Origin: Peptococcaceae bacterium BRH_c4a
GTDB lineage: Bacteria > Bacillota > Desulfotomaculia > Desulfotomaculales > Desulfocucumaceae
Assembly (NCBI GenBank): GCA_000961585.1
Contig: LADN01000008.1
Span: 44,640-108,639 of the forward strand
Reading direction: 5' to 3'
Length of the DNA: 64,000 nucleotides
Below the pieces are notes generated by a model, which worked only from the letters and a program-made list of their open reading frames with translations, did not search any database and was not told where the DNA came from. Positions within the stretch are counted from its first letter, which is position 1, and each line of letters starts with the position of its first letter. The translations under genes were made by a program, and so were the position numbers. This document shows, one piece after another, positions 25,992 to 33,759 of the stretch.

Positions 25992-27802
25992 TGCAGGCGG
26001 GAGGTTTTACGCGAAAAATGATCAGGGTAAACCTGACCGAGGGCAAAATAATGATTGAAGATACTCCGTCTGAAGCAGTAAAGGACTTTTGGGGAGGTCG
26101 TGGCCTGGGAGCGTACTATCTTTACCGGGAGGTTCCGGTGGATACCGATCCTCTGGGGCCGGAAAACAAACTTGTATTCACCATTGGTCCACTGGCAGGG
26201 ACCATGGCTCCCGGCAGCAACAAGGTCAATGTAACTTTCAAGTCCCCCCTCACCGGAACGTATTCCTACTCACTGTGTGGAGGGCACTGGGGGCCTGAGT
26301 TAAAGTTCGCCGGTTACGACGGGCTGATTGTTGAGGGTAAATCCGACCAGCCGGTGTACCTGCTGATTGATGATAATCAAGTGGAGGTCCGCCCGGCTGG
26401 CCACCTCTGGGGGCTTCTCATTCCGGATACTGATGCCCTCCTTAGAGAAGAACTGGGCGATCCCTTTGTTAAGGTGGCCTACATAGGGCCGGCAGGAGAA
26501 AAACTGAATCGTATGGCATGTATTACCTCGGACCGATACCGGGAGTTTGGCCGGGGTGGAGCAGGGGCCGTGATGGGGTCAAAGAACCTTAAGGCGGTAG
26601 TGGTTCGTGGGACTGGAGAAGTGAAGGGCGCCCGGCCTCAGGAACTGGCGACCCTGGCCGAAGAGATGGCAAGGGAACTGCGACGGCACAGCACCGCCAA
26701 GGCCCGCCGGAAATACGGGACAGCGGAGATGGTGCAGGGCATCAACTACCTGGGTTTCTGGTCCACCCGGAACTTTTCCTCCGGCCATTTTGAAGATGGC
26801 GAGAAAGTTTCAGGCCCGGCCATGAAGAATGATCTGGTGAAGGGGGACGCCTCGTGCTACGCCTGCCCGGTGGCCTGTGGAAAACGTACCGCAATGCACA
26901 TAGGTAAGTACGGCCGGGTGGCGCTGGAAGGCCCCGAGTTTGAATCCATCGGCCTTCTGGGGGCAAATTGCGGGGTGAGTCAGTGGGAGTACATCATGAA
27001 GGCAACAGAGGTCTGCGATGCCTACGGAATGGATACGATGTCCTGCGGGGCCACCGTTTCAATGGTCATGGAAGCCTTTGAGCGGGGACGGGTGGCATCC
27101 GGCCAGCTTGACGGACTGGAACCCCGTTTCGGTGATGGGGAGGCCCTGGTGGAGCTGTTAATCCGCATGGGTGAGCGGAGGGGCATCGGTGACCTGCTGG
27201 CCGAGGGTGTCAAAGCGGCCGCAGAAAGTCTGGGGGTTCCCGACCTTGCTATCCATGTCAAGGGACTGCCCTTTGCCACGTATGATCCCCGGGGCTGCAA
27301 GGGCATGGCCCTGACCTACGGCACCTCGCCCAAGGGGGCCCACCACATGGTTTCTCCTACTATGGGGCCGGAAATCGCCGGTGACCGGTTCGCCGTTGAG
27401 GGAAAGGGAACGCTGGTACGCACCGTCCAGCAGTACATGGCTGTTGTGGATTCTCTGGGCTTTTGCTCCAGCATGCGCTTCGTCCTCTCATTGGAGAAAC
27501 AATTGCAAGTCTTCCGGGCGGCCACGGGACTGGACTGTACTGAAGAGGAGGCCATGAGGGTAGGGGAGAGGATACTTAACCTGGAAAGAATGTATAATGT
27601 TCGCCTGGGCCTTGACAGGAGGCATGACATACTGCCGCGACGATTCCTGGAAGAGCCCATGCCGGAGGGCCTGTCCAAGGGACAGCTGGTGGAAATGGAC
27701 GCCCTGCTTGATGACTACTATGCCGTTATGGGTTGGGACCAAAAAGGAATTCCCACAGGAGAGAAAATTCGGGAGCTGGAGCTGGAGACCCTGATAGAGT
27801 AG
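25991..27802 (+). CDS. Tungsten aldehyde:ferredoxin oxidoreductase
   Basis: A 603-residue full-length AOR. Tungstopterin-binding N-terminal domain with KSPLTGTYSYSLCGGHWGPEL, RGGAGAVMGSKNLKAV and EGPEFESIGLLGANCG. [4Fe-4S] ligands in CYACPVACGK plus a distal Cys in SLGFCSS. It oxidises an aldehyde to the carboxylic acid with ferredoxin as acceptor, in the cytoplasm, and is paired with the polyferredoxin upstream. An ATG overlapping the previous stop was used; a later ATG at about 26018 would match the usual N-terminus (MIRVNLTEGKI). Confidence 0.92.
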   Translation: MQAGGFTRKMIRVNLTEGKIMIEDTPSEAVKDFWGGRGLGAYYLYREVPVDTDPLGPENKLVFTIGPLAGTMAPGSNKVNVTFKSPLTGTYSYSLCGGHWGPELKFAGYDGLIVEGKSDQPVYLLIDDNQVEVRPAGHLWGLLIPDTDALLREELGDPFVKVAYIGPAGEKLNRMACITSDRYREFGRGGAGAVMGSKNLKAVVVRGTGEVKGARPQELATLAEEMARELRRHSTAKARRKYGTAEMVQGINYLGFWSTRNFSSGHFEDGEKVSGPAMKNDLVKGDASCYACPVACGKRTAMHIGKYGRVALEGPEFESIGLLGANCGVSQWEYIMKATEVCDAYGMDTMSCGATVSMVMEAFERGRVASGQLDGLEPRFGDGEALVELLIRMGERRGIGDLLAEGVKAAAESLGVPDLAIHVKGLPFATYDPRGCKGMALTYGTSPKGAHHMVSPTMGPEIAGDRFAVEGKGTLVRTVQQYMAVVDSLGFCSSMRFVLSLEKQLQVFRAATGLDCTEEEAMRVGERILNLERMYNVRLGLDRRHDILPRRFLEEPMPEGLSKGQLVEMDALLDDYYAVMGWDQKGIPTGEKIRELELETLIE

Positions 27803-27862
27803 TCCGGAAGTCGTTTAGCGTTAGGGTTTAAGATACTCCGGCCTCGGCGGTATTATATAACC

Positions 27863-27894
27863 TTTCTGCCCGGGGCCCCGGCTTCGGGCAGAAA
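27863..27894. terminator. Stem-loop after the AOR gene
   Basis: TTTCTGCCCG pairs perfectly with CGGGCAGAAA around a 12-nt loop, 60 bp after the AOR stop. There is no T-run, so termination is only possible. Confidence 0.4.
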
Positions 27895-27905
27895 CAATCA
27901 GCGCT

Positions 27906-27988
27906 ACCTGCAAGTCCCCCCTCACCGGGAGCTGCACATATTCCCGATGCTGGGGGGCACTGGGGTACCGGGCTGAAATTTGCCGGTA
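27906..27988 (+). pseudogene. Fragment of another AOR gene
   Basis: About 28 codons read TCKSPLTGSCTYS and then, after a shift, a GGHWG-like stretch and LKFAG. This is the same block as in the neighbouring AOR (KSPLTGTYSYSLCGGHWG) but diverged and frameshifted. It is debris of a further AOR copy at the edge of the island. A minus-strand frame just after it (28101 downward, MKQQISPEQVKIKK) may be another remnant. Confidence 0.5.
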
Positions 27989-28142
27989 GCGCCGCACTTG
28001 TTAAGCTGATTTTTTCCATCCAAAAACCGCAGGGCAATTTTGACCATCACCCTGATGGCTTTTTTTATTTTCACCTGTTCCGGAGAGATTTGCTGTTTCA
28101 TGGTACACCCTATGAGGGAACCGGTTAACTGGTTACATGGCC

Positions 28143-28188
28143 ATATCAACCTGTGAACGGCCCTTTGGGTCTGTTCACAGGTTGATAT
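28143..28188. repeat. 16-bp perfect inverted repeat
   Basis: ATATCAACCTGTGAAC and GTTCACAGGTTGATAT are exact complements around a 14-nt loop. The hairpin lies 55 bp outside the left bracketing repeat of the defence cassette. It could be an element end or a factor-binding site. Confidence 0.55.
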
Positions 28189-28243
28189 GACTGGTGAACA
28201 GGAAATCTGCCTCAGACCTGTCGATATCCCGTACTTAGGGTAG

Positions 28244-28273
28244 TACCAGCGAAGTTAAGTTATCTTAACGCAA
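28244..28273 (+). repeat. Bracketing repeat, left copy
   Basis: Starts TACCAGCGAAG and ends TTATCTTAACGCAA. It matches 32301-32331 in the same orientation with one gap and two mismatches. The two copies enclose the second ubiquitination-like operon and the XRE-ImmA-PIN genes. A third, inverted copy lies at 38681. Confidence 0.65.
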
Positions 28274-28571
28274 GAAGTGGAAGACCTCATTATACGTGGG
28301 CTTCCACTTTGTGTATATGTCTTCAAAGTATACAAACAGTTGAACCTGTCTTGGTCAGATAAAAGAGGTCCTAAGTTTCCGACGGTTCCTTCTCCGGGGG
28401 CTGGAAAAGGTCCGCGGTGAATGGCTACTCCTTTGCCTGACACATAACATCTTGAAATTATATCGGAACGGGGGCAGGGGAATCCTGGCAATTATATGAT
28501 ATGGGGGATAGTTCCCCTGCTTTTTTCCTAAGAAATCAGATTTGCTGGCCAATCCATCAGAAATGTGCCCT

Positions 28572-28973
28572 CTATCTGCCAAATAAGCCCTTCAGCCAAT
28601 TCCAGAATTTTCTAAGAGGTCCACTCCTCTGAGAATCAAGTGCGTCATAGTAAGCCTTTCGACGCGACTCCTCCGCGTAGCGTCCGGCCTCGATTTGCTC
28701 AGGCGTCCATTTATCCGCCCAAACGACCTGACCGTGACGTATCCAGTAATGTGATTTACAAGCTTGCTGCCAATTTCCGATCGAAGGGTAAAGTGTTGGT
28801 CCCCTAGCGGTCTCCTCCAAAGACCATTCGGTTGGGCCTAAAGGAGTCCGGATCTTTGAACCACAACCACAAGCGCAAAGATGGGCAGCTGTACCGAACT
28901 CCTCCGATACGTAGAGCACACCTGCCTCCAAGTCCTTTGGCATATAGTGAACACGCTGTAATCTAATCTTCAT
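28572..28973 (-). CDS. DUF6527 protein (BubE-like), Bub locus 2
   Basis: 133 residues from the ATG at 28973; a TTG at 28988 would give 138. It has the same core as the locus 1 protein: CACGCG pattern near residue 35, TLYPSIGNW, then CKSHYWIRHGQVVWA. A basic C-terminal extension ends in WNWLKGLFGR. It is the last gene of a three-gene operon, and its start overlaps the end of the E1 gene. It probably processes the modifier or removes it from targets. The family assignment is by motif only. Confidence 0.82.
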   Translation of the reverse strand: MKIRLQRVHYMPKDLEAGVLYVSEEFGTAAHLCACGCGSKIRTPLGPTEWSLEETARGPTLYPSIGNWQQACKSHYWIRHGQVVWADKWTPEQIEAGRYAEESRRKAYYDALDSQRSGPLRKFWNWLKGLFGR

Positions 28974-30153
28974 CAGACGATGCACCAACTATCTTCAGGT
29001 CAGCAATTTCAAATAAGAGGTGGTAATTGGGTGTTGCTTCCAAATAGAAACCGCGCAACTGCTTGAATCGGATAACTGCCAGACAAGCGTTCAGTGCGTT
29101 TAGTTCGCCGATCTGAACATTCGTCCTATATATATCATCAGGACTGTCCGCGAGCTGTGCCAACCCTTTCTCCCGCACTTTCTGGCCGTCTTCAGAGGAG
29201 AAGTAAGTTGTTCGGAGCATTCCGCTCAGCGGCCCGTTTTTTCGACTGAGTCCCATGCCTACGTCAACAAAGGGTATGCCCATTGAAATTAGAAGATCGA
29301 AGATACCAGCGCGTGAGCTCCCTTTATCGACACACACGAAAGCAAAAGTCACGCCATCGAGGTCGTTGCTGCATGTTGCATCAATGAACTTTGGCTCTGA
29401 AGTTAGTCCGGTCCGGAAGTTTTCGTACCGCGAATAGAAGACTTCCGATTTGAGCTTGCCGAGTTCATCCAACTGAAGCCTTCCCGGTGAACGAAACGCG
29501 TTGTGTACGTAGTATGGGTCTAGATCAAAAGTCCGAATTTCTCGCACCGGCGTTTTCGCGAGAAAATCAAGAACGTACGAGCCGGTGCCCCCGAGTCCAA
29601 TTACTGCGACAACATCATCCTTGAACTTTGCGGATAAGTCAGATATCTCGGCTCTGGATGTGAGCGTGTCCCGCAACTTGAATACAGAATCGTCTCCCGC
29701 CTGTTCAACAGTGCGAAACGTGTAAGGATTGGCGTCATACAGGTCAATAGCCGGCCCGGAGATTATCGCGACATAGCTCTCTATTTTTTCAAAAAAATCA
29801 GCAAACCTACCGGCGGCCAGTGGCTTATTTGAAAATGAGCGTTCCACGACCACGTCGCGGCTAGCTTCACTCAACGCAAGCTGAACAGGACCACCGGCAA
29901 GATTGGGAATTGGCTTGCCATCAAGATTGTGCGGTACTGAACCCGCGAAATAAATCTGATGATCGTCCTGGGTAACCCTGTTCTCATCTATGAATACGAG
30001 CTTGGCAACAATCGCTCCTATCCGCAATTGTCGTTGGTGGTCCAAGTATGGTATGTCCCGTATGATAATGCAGTTGCTGTCGAACGCAACAGCATACCCC
30101 TTCTCCACCAACCGCCTTATATCATCATTATGACTGACCAGTCTCTGAAACAC
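28963..30153 (-). CDS. DUF6791-ThiF (E2-like plus E1) fusion, Bub locus 2
   Basis: A 396-residue protein. Residues 1-150 fit the DUF6791 domain that precedes ThiF in these operons (RDIPYLDHQRQLRIGAIVAKL, DDHQIYFAGSVPHNLDG). The E1 part follows, with GLGGTGS at 186-192 and FDLDPYYVHNAFRSPG. The domain contains only Cys28. His75 stands in VPHNLDG, where I expect a Cys in relatives, so the E2-like step may work differently. GTG start inside the end of the modifier gene. Confidence 0.82.
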   Translation of the reverse strand: MFQRLVSHNDDIRRLVEKGYAVAFDSNCIIIRDIPYLDHQRQLRIGAIVAKLVFIDENRVTQDDHQIYFAGSVPHNLDGKPIPNLAGGPVQLALSEASRDVVVERSFSNKPLAAGRFADFFEKIESYVAIISGPAIDLYDANPYTFRTVEQAGDDSVFKLRDTLTSRAEISDLSAKFKDDVVAVIGLGGTGSYVLDFLAKTPVREIRTFDLDPYYVHNAFRSPGRLQLDELGKLKSEVFYSRYENFRTGLTSEPKFIDATCSNDLDGVTFAFVCVDKGSSRAGIFDLLISMGIPFVDVGMGLSRKNGPLSGMLRTTYFSSEDGQKVREKGLAQLADSPDDIYRTNVQIGELNALNACLAVIRFKQLRGFYLEATPNYHLLFEIADLKIVGASSDED

Positions 30154-30379
30154 TAAAGATCATCCCTTCTTTCACTTTAACAGATCCGCCAGGTGGAAGT
30201 ATGCCTTCCGGCTTGTTGCCGCGACCGTTCTTGTATATAACAGAATAAGTTATCTCAGGATGTTCCGAATAATTCGGAACTTCAAGCGTAACTACCTCGG
30301 CATATGTAATCTCACCCTTCTGCCATTCGTAAGGCGTGGCATCCACGATGATCGTGACCGTCTGCTTGTGTTCCCCCAT
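30128..30379 (-). CDS. Ubiquitin-like protein (multiubiquitin family), Bub locus 2
   Basis: An 83-residue beta-grasp protein of the multiubiquitin family: VTIIVDATPYEWQKGEI, an E-V-V-rich helix, PGGSVKVKEGMIFSVS, and a short tail ending SETGQS. There is no terminal Gly-Gly, so the tail must be trimmed or the chemistry differs. It is the first gene of the operon, divergent from the XRE gene across 155 bp, with GGAGG before the ATG. It differs strongly from the locus 1 modifier. Confidence 0.83.
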   Translation of the reverse strand: MGEHKQTVTIIVDATPYEWQKGEITYAEVVTLEVPNYSEHPEITYSVIYKNGRGNKPEGILPPGGSVKVKEGMIFSVSETGQS

Positions 30380-30448
30380 AGCTATTTACCTCCTTGATTT
30401 GTCGCGTTTTTCTCAACCTAAAAAAATGGTAACATAATAGAACATAAA

Positions 30449-30485
30449 TTGCAATACACTAAATTGTGTGGTAATATTATATTAC
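30449..30485 (+). promoter_or_regulatory. Promoter with overlapping palindrome in the divergent region
   Basis: TTGCAA at 30449, a 17-bp spacer and TAATAT at 30472 form a good sigma-A promoter for the XRE gene. The -10 box lies inside the palindrome GTAATAT-T-ATATTAC (30471-30485), a natural binding site for the XRE repressor. The region also serves the operon on the other strand. Confidence 0.6.
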
Positions 30486-30534
30486 ATAGATACTAGGCAT
30501 TGCTGCCAAAAGATACTGAGGAGGAGGAACCCCC

Positions 30535-30894
30535 ATGAGTACACGGGTACCGACGTTCGAGGATATAGGTGCTCGGATTAAAGCTCTCCGTGAAGAGCGC
30601 GACATGTCCCAGGAGCAACTGGCTCAAGGAATGGATATTTCACGTCCTGTTGTTACCAAAATTGAAGGTGGAAAAAAAGCCATTAACAGTTTGGAACTCC
30701 GCCAAATAGCAGACATCCTGGGAGTAACAACTGATGTTTTGACTAAACCGGTTGCAGAAGAAGATACACTGGTTGGACGTTTTCGCGCAACGCGGACCGA
30801 TGAAGAAGAACTGTTTAGGTCTATAGAGAAGATTGAGTTTATTTTCAAGGAGATTCTCGGACAAGTTAAATTATGGAGGCAGTCAAATGTCTAA
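30535..30894 (+). CDS. XRE-family repressor
   Basis: A 119-residue regulator with an N-terminal HTH_3 domain (IKALREERDMSQEQLAQGMDI, then SRPVVTKIEGGKKAI) and a short C-terminal helical part. Its last 8 bp overlap the metallopeptidase gene, so the pair is coupled. XRE plus ImmA/IrrE pairs act as repressor and repressor-cleaving protease in prophages and in some CBASS defence loci (CapH/CapP). It probably controls its own genes and perhaps the divergent ubiquitination-like operon. AGGAGGAGG site before the ATG. Confidence 0.88.
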   Translation: MSTRVPTFEDIGARIKALREERDMSQEQLAQGMDISRPVVTKIEGGKKAINSLELRQIADILGVTTDVLTKPVAEEDTLVGRFRATRTDEEELFRSIEKIEFIFKEILGQVKLWRQSNV

Positions 30895-31684
30895 AATAAG
30901 TACTGTTCGAAAAAAAGAACTGGATTTAATCGCAAGGGAGCGTGCTGACGAAATACGTCGAGCATGGGGCCTTGGAATCGAACCGGTATCTGATATTTTT
31001 GGTCTAATTGAGCGTAGACAAAAGGATGTTATCGTACTCCGATATCCTGTTTCAAGTCAGTCGTTATCTGCTTTTATTGCGATTAATAAAGACGGCTCTC
31101 TTATTTTCGTGAATACGAACATGTCTTTGGGACGTCAAATCTTTTCAGCCGCTCACGAACTGAGTCATTTTCTTTATGACAGAGAACATCTTCATCATAA
31201 TTTACTGGTATGTGATCCTGGACAATCTTTGGAAGATGAAAGGGAGGTTCTGGCAGATAGGTTTGCCGGGGCCTTACTGCTTCCAGAAGAGGGAGTTCGT
31301 AATACCTATTACTCAATGTTCGGCTATAAGCATACAGCGACCCATGGAACAGTTATGACTCTCCAGAGGATATTCAAGGTGTCCTACGCTGCGATGCTTT
31401 TCGCTCTATTGCGATGCCAAATTATACCCACATCATTGTACAATCATTTAAAAAAGCTCGGAACCATAGAAAATGCTGAATTGCTATTTCAAGAAGCTAA
31501 AAAATACGGCATAAAGGATCTTGTTGCTCCTACAAGAGACAAGGTTATTCCTGCGAGCTTGTTACATGCCTTAACTTCGAATTATACGGAAGGAAGGATC
31601 AGTTATAAAAAACTGAGTAGTATTTTAGCATTATGGGATAAAGTACCCGAGGAGATGGGATTCACTTATGAAGAGTTTATCTAG
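30887..31684 (+). CDS. ImmA/IrrE-family metallopeptidase
   Basis: 265 residues from the ATG at 30887 (ATGGAGG site); the frame is open further upstream. The zinc-peptidase motif HELSHFLYD and the downstream acidic residue in EREVLADRFAGALLLPEE are complete. Upstream is an N-terminal helical segment. Established members cleave a partner XRE repressor after a stress signal. The gene overlaps both its neighbours. Confidence 0.9.
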   Translation: MSKISTVRKKELDLIARERADEIRRAWGLGIEPVSDIFGLIERRQKDVIVLRYPVSSQSLSAFIAINKDGSLIFVNTNMSLGRQIFSAAHELSHFLYDREHLHHNLLVCDPGQSLEDEREVLADRFAGALLLPEEGVRNTYYSMFGYKHTATHGTVMTLQRIFKVSYAAMLFALLRCQIIPTSLYNHLKKLGTIENAELLFQEAKKYGIKDLVAPTRDKVIPASLLHALTSNYTEGRISYKKLSSILALWDKVPEEMGFTYEEFI

Positions 31685-32228
31685 CCAGGTAGTTGTGAGC
31701 GATGCAGATGTAATTATCAAGCTATATAAGGCAAAACACTTAAACATCCTTGAGCTACTTTATACTAAAGTGATTATTCCTGGTCGTGTTCATAGCGAGA
31801 TATTGAAAGAGGTCGGACTCCCTGATCCGCTTGTACAATATGACTGGTTAAATAGAATCAACCTTAACGATCGTACAGTACTTACCTCTACACAAATTCA
31901 GGGAATAGAGATAACGCTACAGTCTTATAAGGACGCATTGGATGACGGTGAACGCGAAGCCTTCGCACTGGCCCAAGAACTTAGAATTCCGGTCCTTTTG
32001 ATAGATGATGTTAGCGCAAAGCGTATTATTGAAAATAACTCCGATATATTGGGAATATCCCATTTTGAGATCTTGTTTCAAGCCATACACAAGAGAATGC
32101 TTACTCCGCAGGACGCTGAAAATATCTTTAAAGATATCAATGCAGTAGTTACCTATCCAATAAGAACTCCTTTTGACGATTTAATGAAAAGAGTAAGAAA
32201 AAAGTATAATGATTTGGAATTATTTTAG
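31668..32228 (+). CDS. PIN-domain nuclease-like protein
   Basis: A 186-residue protein with PIN-type motifs: VSDADVIIKLYKAKHL (first acidic residue), VIIPGRVHSEIL, DDGEREAFALAQEL (central acidic residues) and PVLLIDDVSAKRI. It is therefore probably a metal-dependent RNase. It overlaps the metallopeptidase gene by 17 bp. Xre - ImmA/IrrE - PIN triads are known as toxin-antitoxin-like modules. Here the triad sits back-to-back with a ubiquitination-like operon. Confidence 0.8.
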   Translation: MKSLSSQVVVSDADVIIKLYKAKHLNILELLYTKVIIPGRVHSEILKEVGLPDPLVQYDWLNRINLNDRTVLTSTQIQGIEITLQSYKDALDDGEREAFALAQELRIPVLLIDDVSAKRIIENNSDILGISHFEILFQAIHKRMLTPQDAENIFKDINAVVTYPIRTPFDDLMKRVRKKYNDLELF

Positions 32229-32300
32229 ATATCATTATTAATATTACTAAAGTCGTCTATATTACCTAGCCTTATTTGTTTTTCACATAAATTGGGGCAA

Positions 32301-32331
32301 TACCAGCGAAGCTTAAATTATCTTAACTCAA
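32301..32331 (+). repeat. Bracketing repeat, middle copy
   Basis: Starts TACCAGCGAAGC and continues TTAAATTATCTTAACTCAA. It is a direct repeat of 28244-28273. Its outer flank plus first half (ATTGGGG to CTTAAAT) also match the inverted copy at 38681-38708. Confidence 0.65.
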
Positions 32332-32424
32332 CGACCATAAAATGCGATAATTTCTTTAGTTAGTCGGAGGACGTATTAAGGATTGTGTAAATGGTTAAAC
32401 TTAACTAAAAGGAGTTGGCCATTT

Positions 32425-33642
32425 ATGGAAAACATGCAGGATAAGACAATAAGGGAACTTGCCAGGAATTGCCAGGCAGTAGAAGACGTTCATAATCTTT
32501 TGAAGAACCTATTCAAGGACACACTGCAAACAATATTCGAGGCCGAGATGGATTCCCACCTTGGCTACGAAAAACACAGTGTGGAGGGTAATAACTCCGG
32601 GAACAGCAGAAACGGATTTAGCAAAAAGGCCATTAAAACAAAGTTTGGCCAGACAGAGCTTAAAATCCCCAGAGATCGTAACGGGGAGTTCAAGCCCCAA
32701 ATTATCAAGAAATACGAAACAACCACGAACCAGCTGGAAGAACAGATAATTGCCATGTACGCCAAGGGGATGTCAACCCGTGATATAGAAGACCATATGA
32801 GGGATATCTACGGTATTGATGTTTCTGCGACCATGGTCAGCAAGGTGACAGATAAAATACTACCAATGATTGCCGGGTGGCAGTCAAGGCCACTAGATCG
32901 GATTTATCCGGTAGTATTCCTTGATGCCATACATTTTAAAGTCCGCAAGGAGAACAGGATAGTAAACAAGGCAGCCTACAGCGTATTGGGCATTAACATG
33001 GCCGGCCAGAAGGAAGTCCTGGGTATCTGGATCGGGGAACACGAGAGCGCAAGTTTCTGGCTGGGGGTATGCAATGACCTGAAACACCGGGGTGTTGAAG
33101 ACATCCTGATTGCCTGTAAGGACAACCTGTCTGGATTTTCTGAGGCGATCAACACCGTTTTCCCCAGAACAGAAATACAATTGTGCGTTATCCACCAAAT
33201 CCGCAATTCACTGAAATATGTTTCCTGCAAAGAGCAAAAAGAATTACTGGCGGATTTAAAGAACGTATACCAGGCGCTGACCATCGGGGAAGCGGAGTTG
33301 GCTTTCGCTACCTTCAAAGAAAAGTGGGGCAAAAAACATCCCATCATCATACGATCCTGGGAGAACAACTGGATAGAGTTGACGGCTTTCTTTAAATATC
33401 CCTATGAGATACGCAGAATGATATACACCACCAACGTCATCGAGGGTTATCACAGGCAATTGCGTAAAATAACCAAGACCAAGACAGCGTTCCCGACAGA
33501 CGAATCTCTGGTTAAAATAGTTTACCTGGCCACAGTTGAGGCTTCAAAGAAATGGACCATGCCCATAAGGGAATGGAAGACTTGCATCTCGCATTTTGCC
33601 ATATACTTTGAGGATAGATTGGGGTCGGAAATGGCAATATAA
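32425..33642 (+). CDS. IS256-family transposase
   Basis: A 405-residue mutator-type transposase with the DDE residues in VVFLDAIHFKVR, LIACKDNLSGF and TTNVIEGYHRQLRK. The ATG at 32425 follows AAAAGGAG. I find no matching inverted repeat after the stop, where the RIT palindrome begins within 35 bp. The right end of this element therefore seems to be lost. Confidence 0.92.
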   Translation: MENMQDKTIRELARNCQAVEDVHNLLKNLFKDTLQTIFEAEMDSHLGYEKHSVEGNNSGNSRNGFSKKAIKTKFGQTELKIPRDRNGEFKPQIIKKYETTTNQLEEQIIAMYAKGMSTRDIEDHMRDIYGIDVSATMVSKVTDKILPMIAGWQSRPLDRIYPVVFLDAIHFKVRKENRIVNKAAYSVLGINMAGQKEVLGIWIGEHESASFWLGVCNDLKHRGVEDILIACKDNLSGFSEAINTVFPRTEIQLCVIHQIRNSLKYVSCKEQKELLADLKNVYQALTIGEAELAFATFKEKWGKKHPIIIRSWENNWIELTAFFKYPYEIRRMIYTTNVIEGYHRQLRKITKTKTAFPTDESLVKIVYLATVEASKKWTMPIREWKTCISHFAIYFEDRLGSEMAI

Positions 33643-33675
33643 AACATATGAGTTTATCGCTTATCGAAACTTGAC

Positions 33676-33743
33676 CGTTATGTAAAGTTGGCGGAAAATA
33701 AGCATATATAAGGCATAAATTCACGCTCCAACTTTACATAACG
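33676..33743. repeat. 16-bp inverted repeat at the RIT end
   Basis: CGTTATGTAAAGTTGG at 33676 and CCAACTTTACATAACG at 33728 are exact complements. They lie just beyond the last recombinase of the trio, as expected for the palindromic end of a RIT element. Confidence 0.6.
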
Positions 33744-33759
33744 AAATATCATAAAAGTT

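Noticed and set aside
28275..28309. Hairpin AAGTGGAAG/CTTCCACTT as a terminator
   Set aside because: No T-run on either strand and no gene that needs it, so it was not listed as a terminator.
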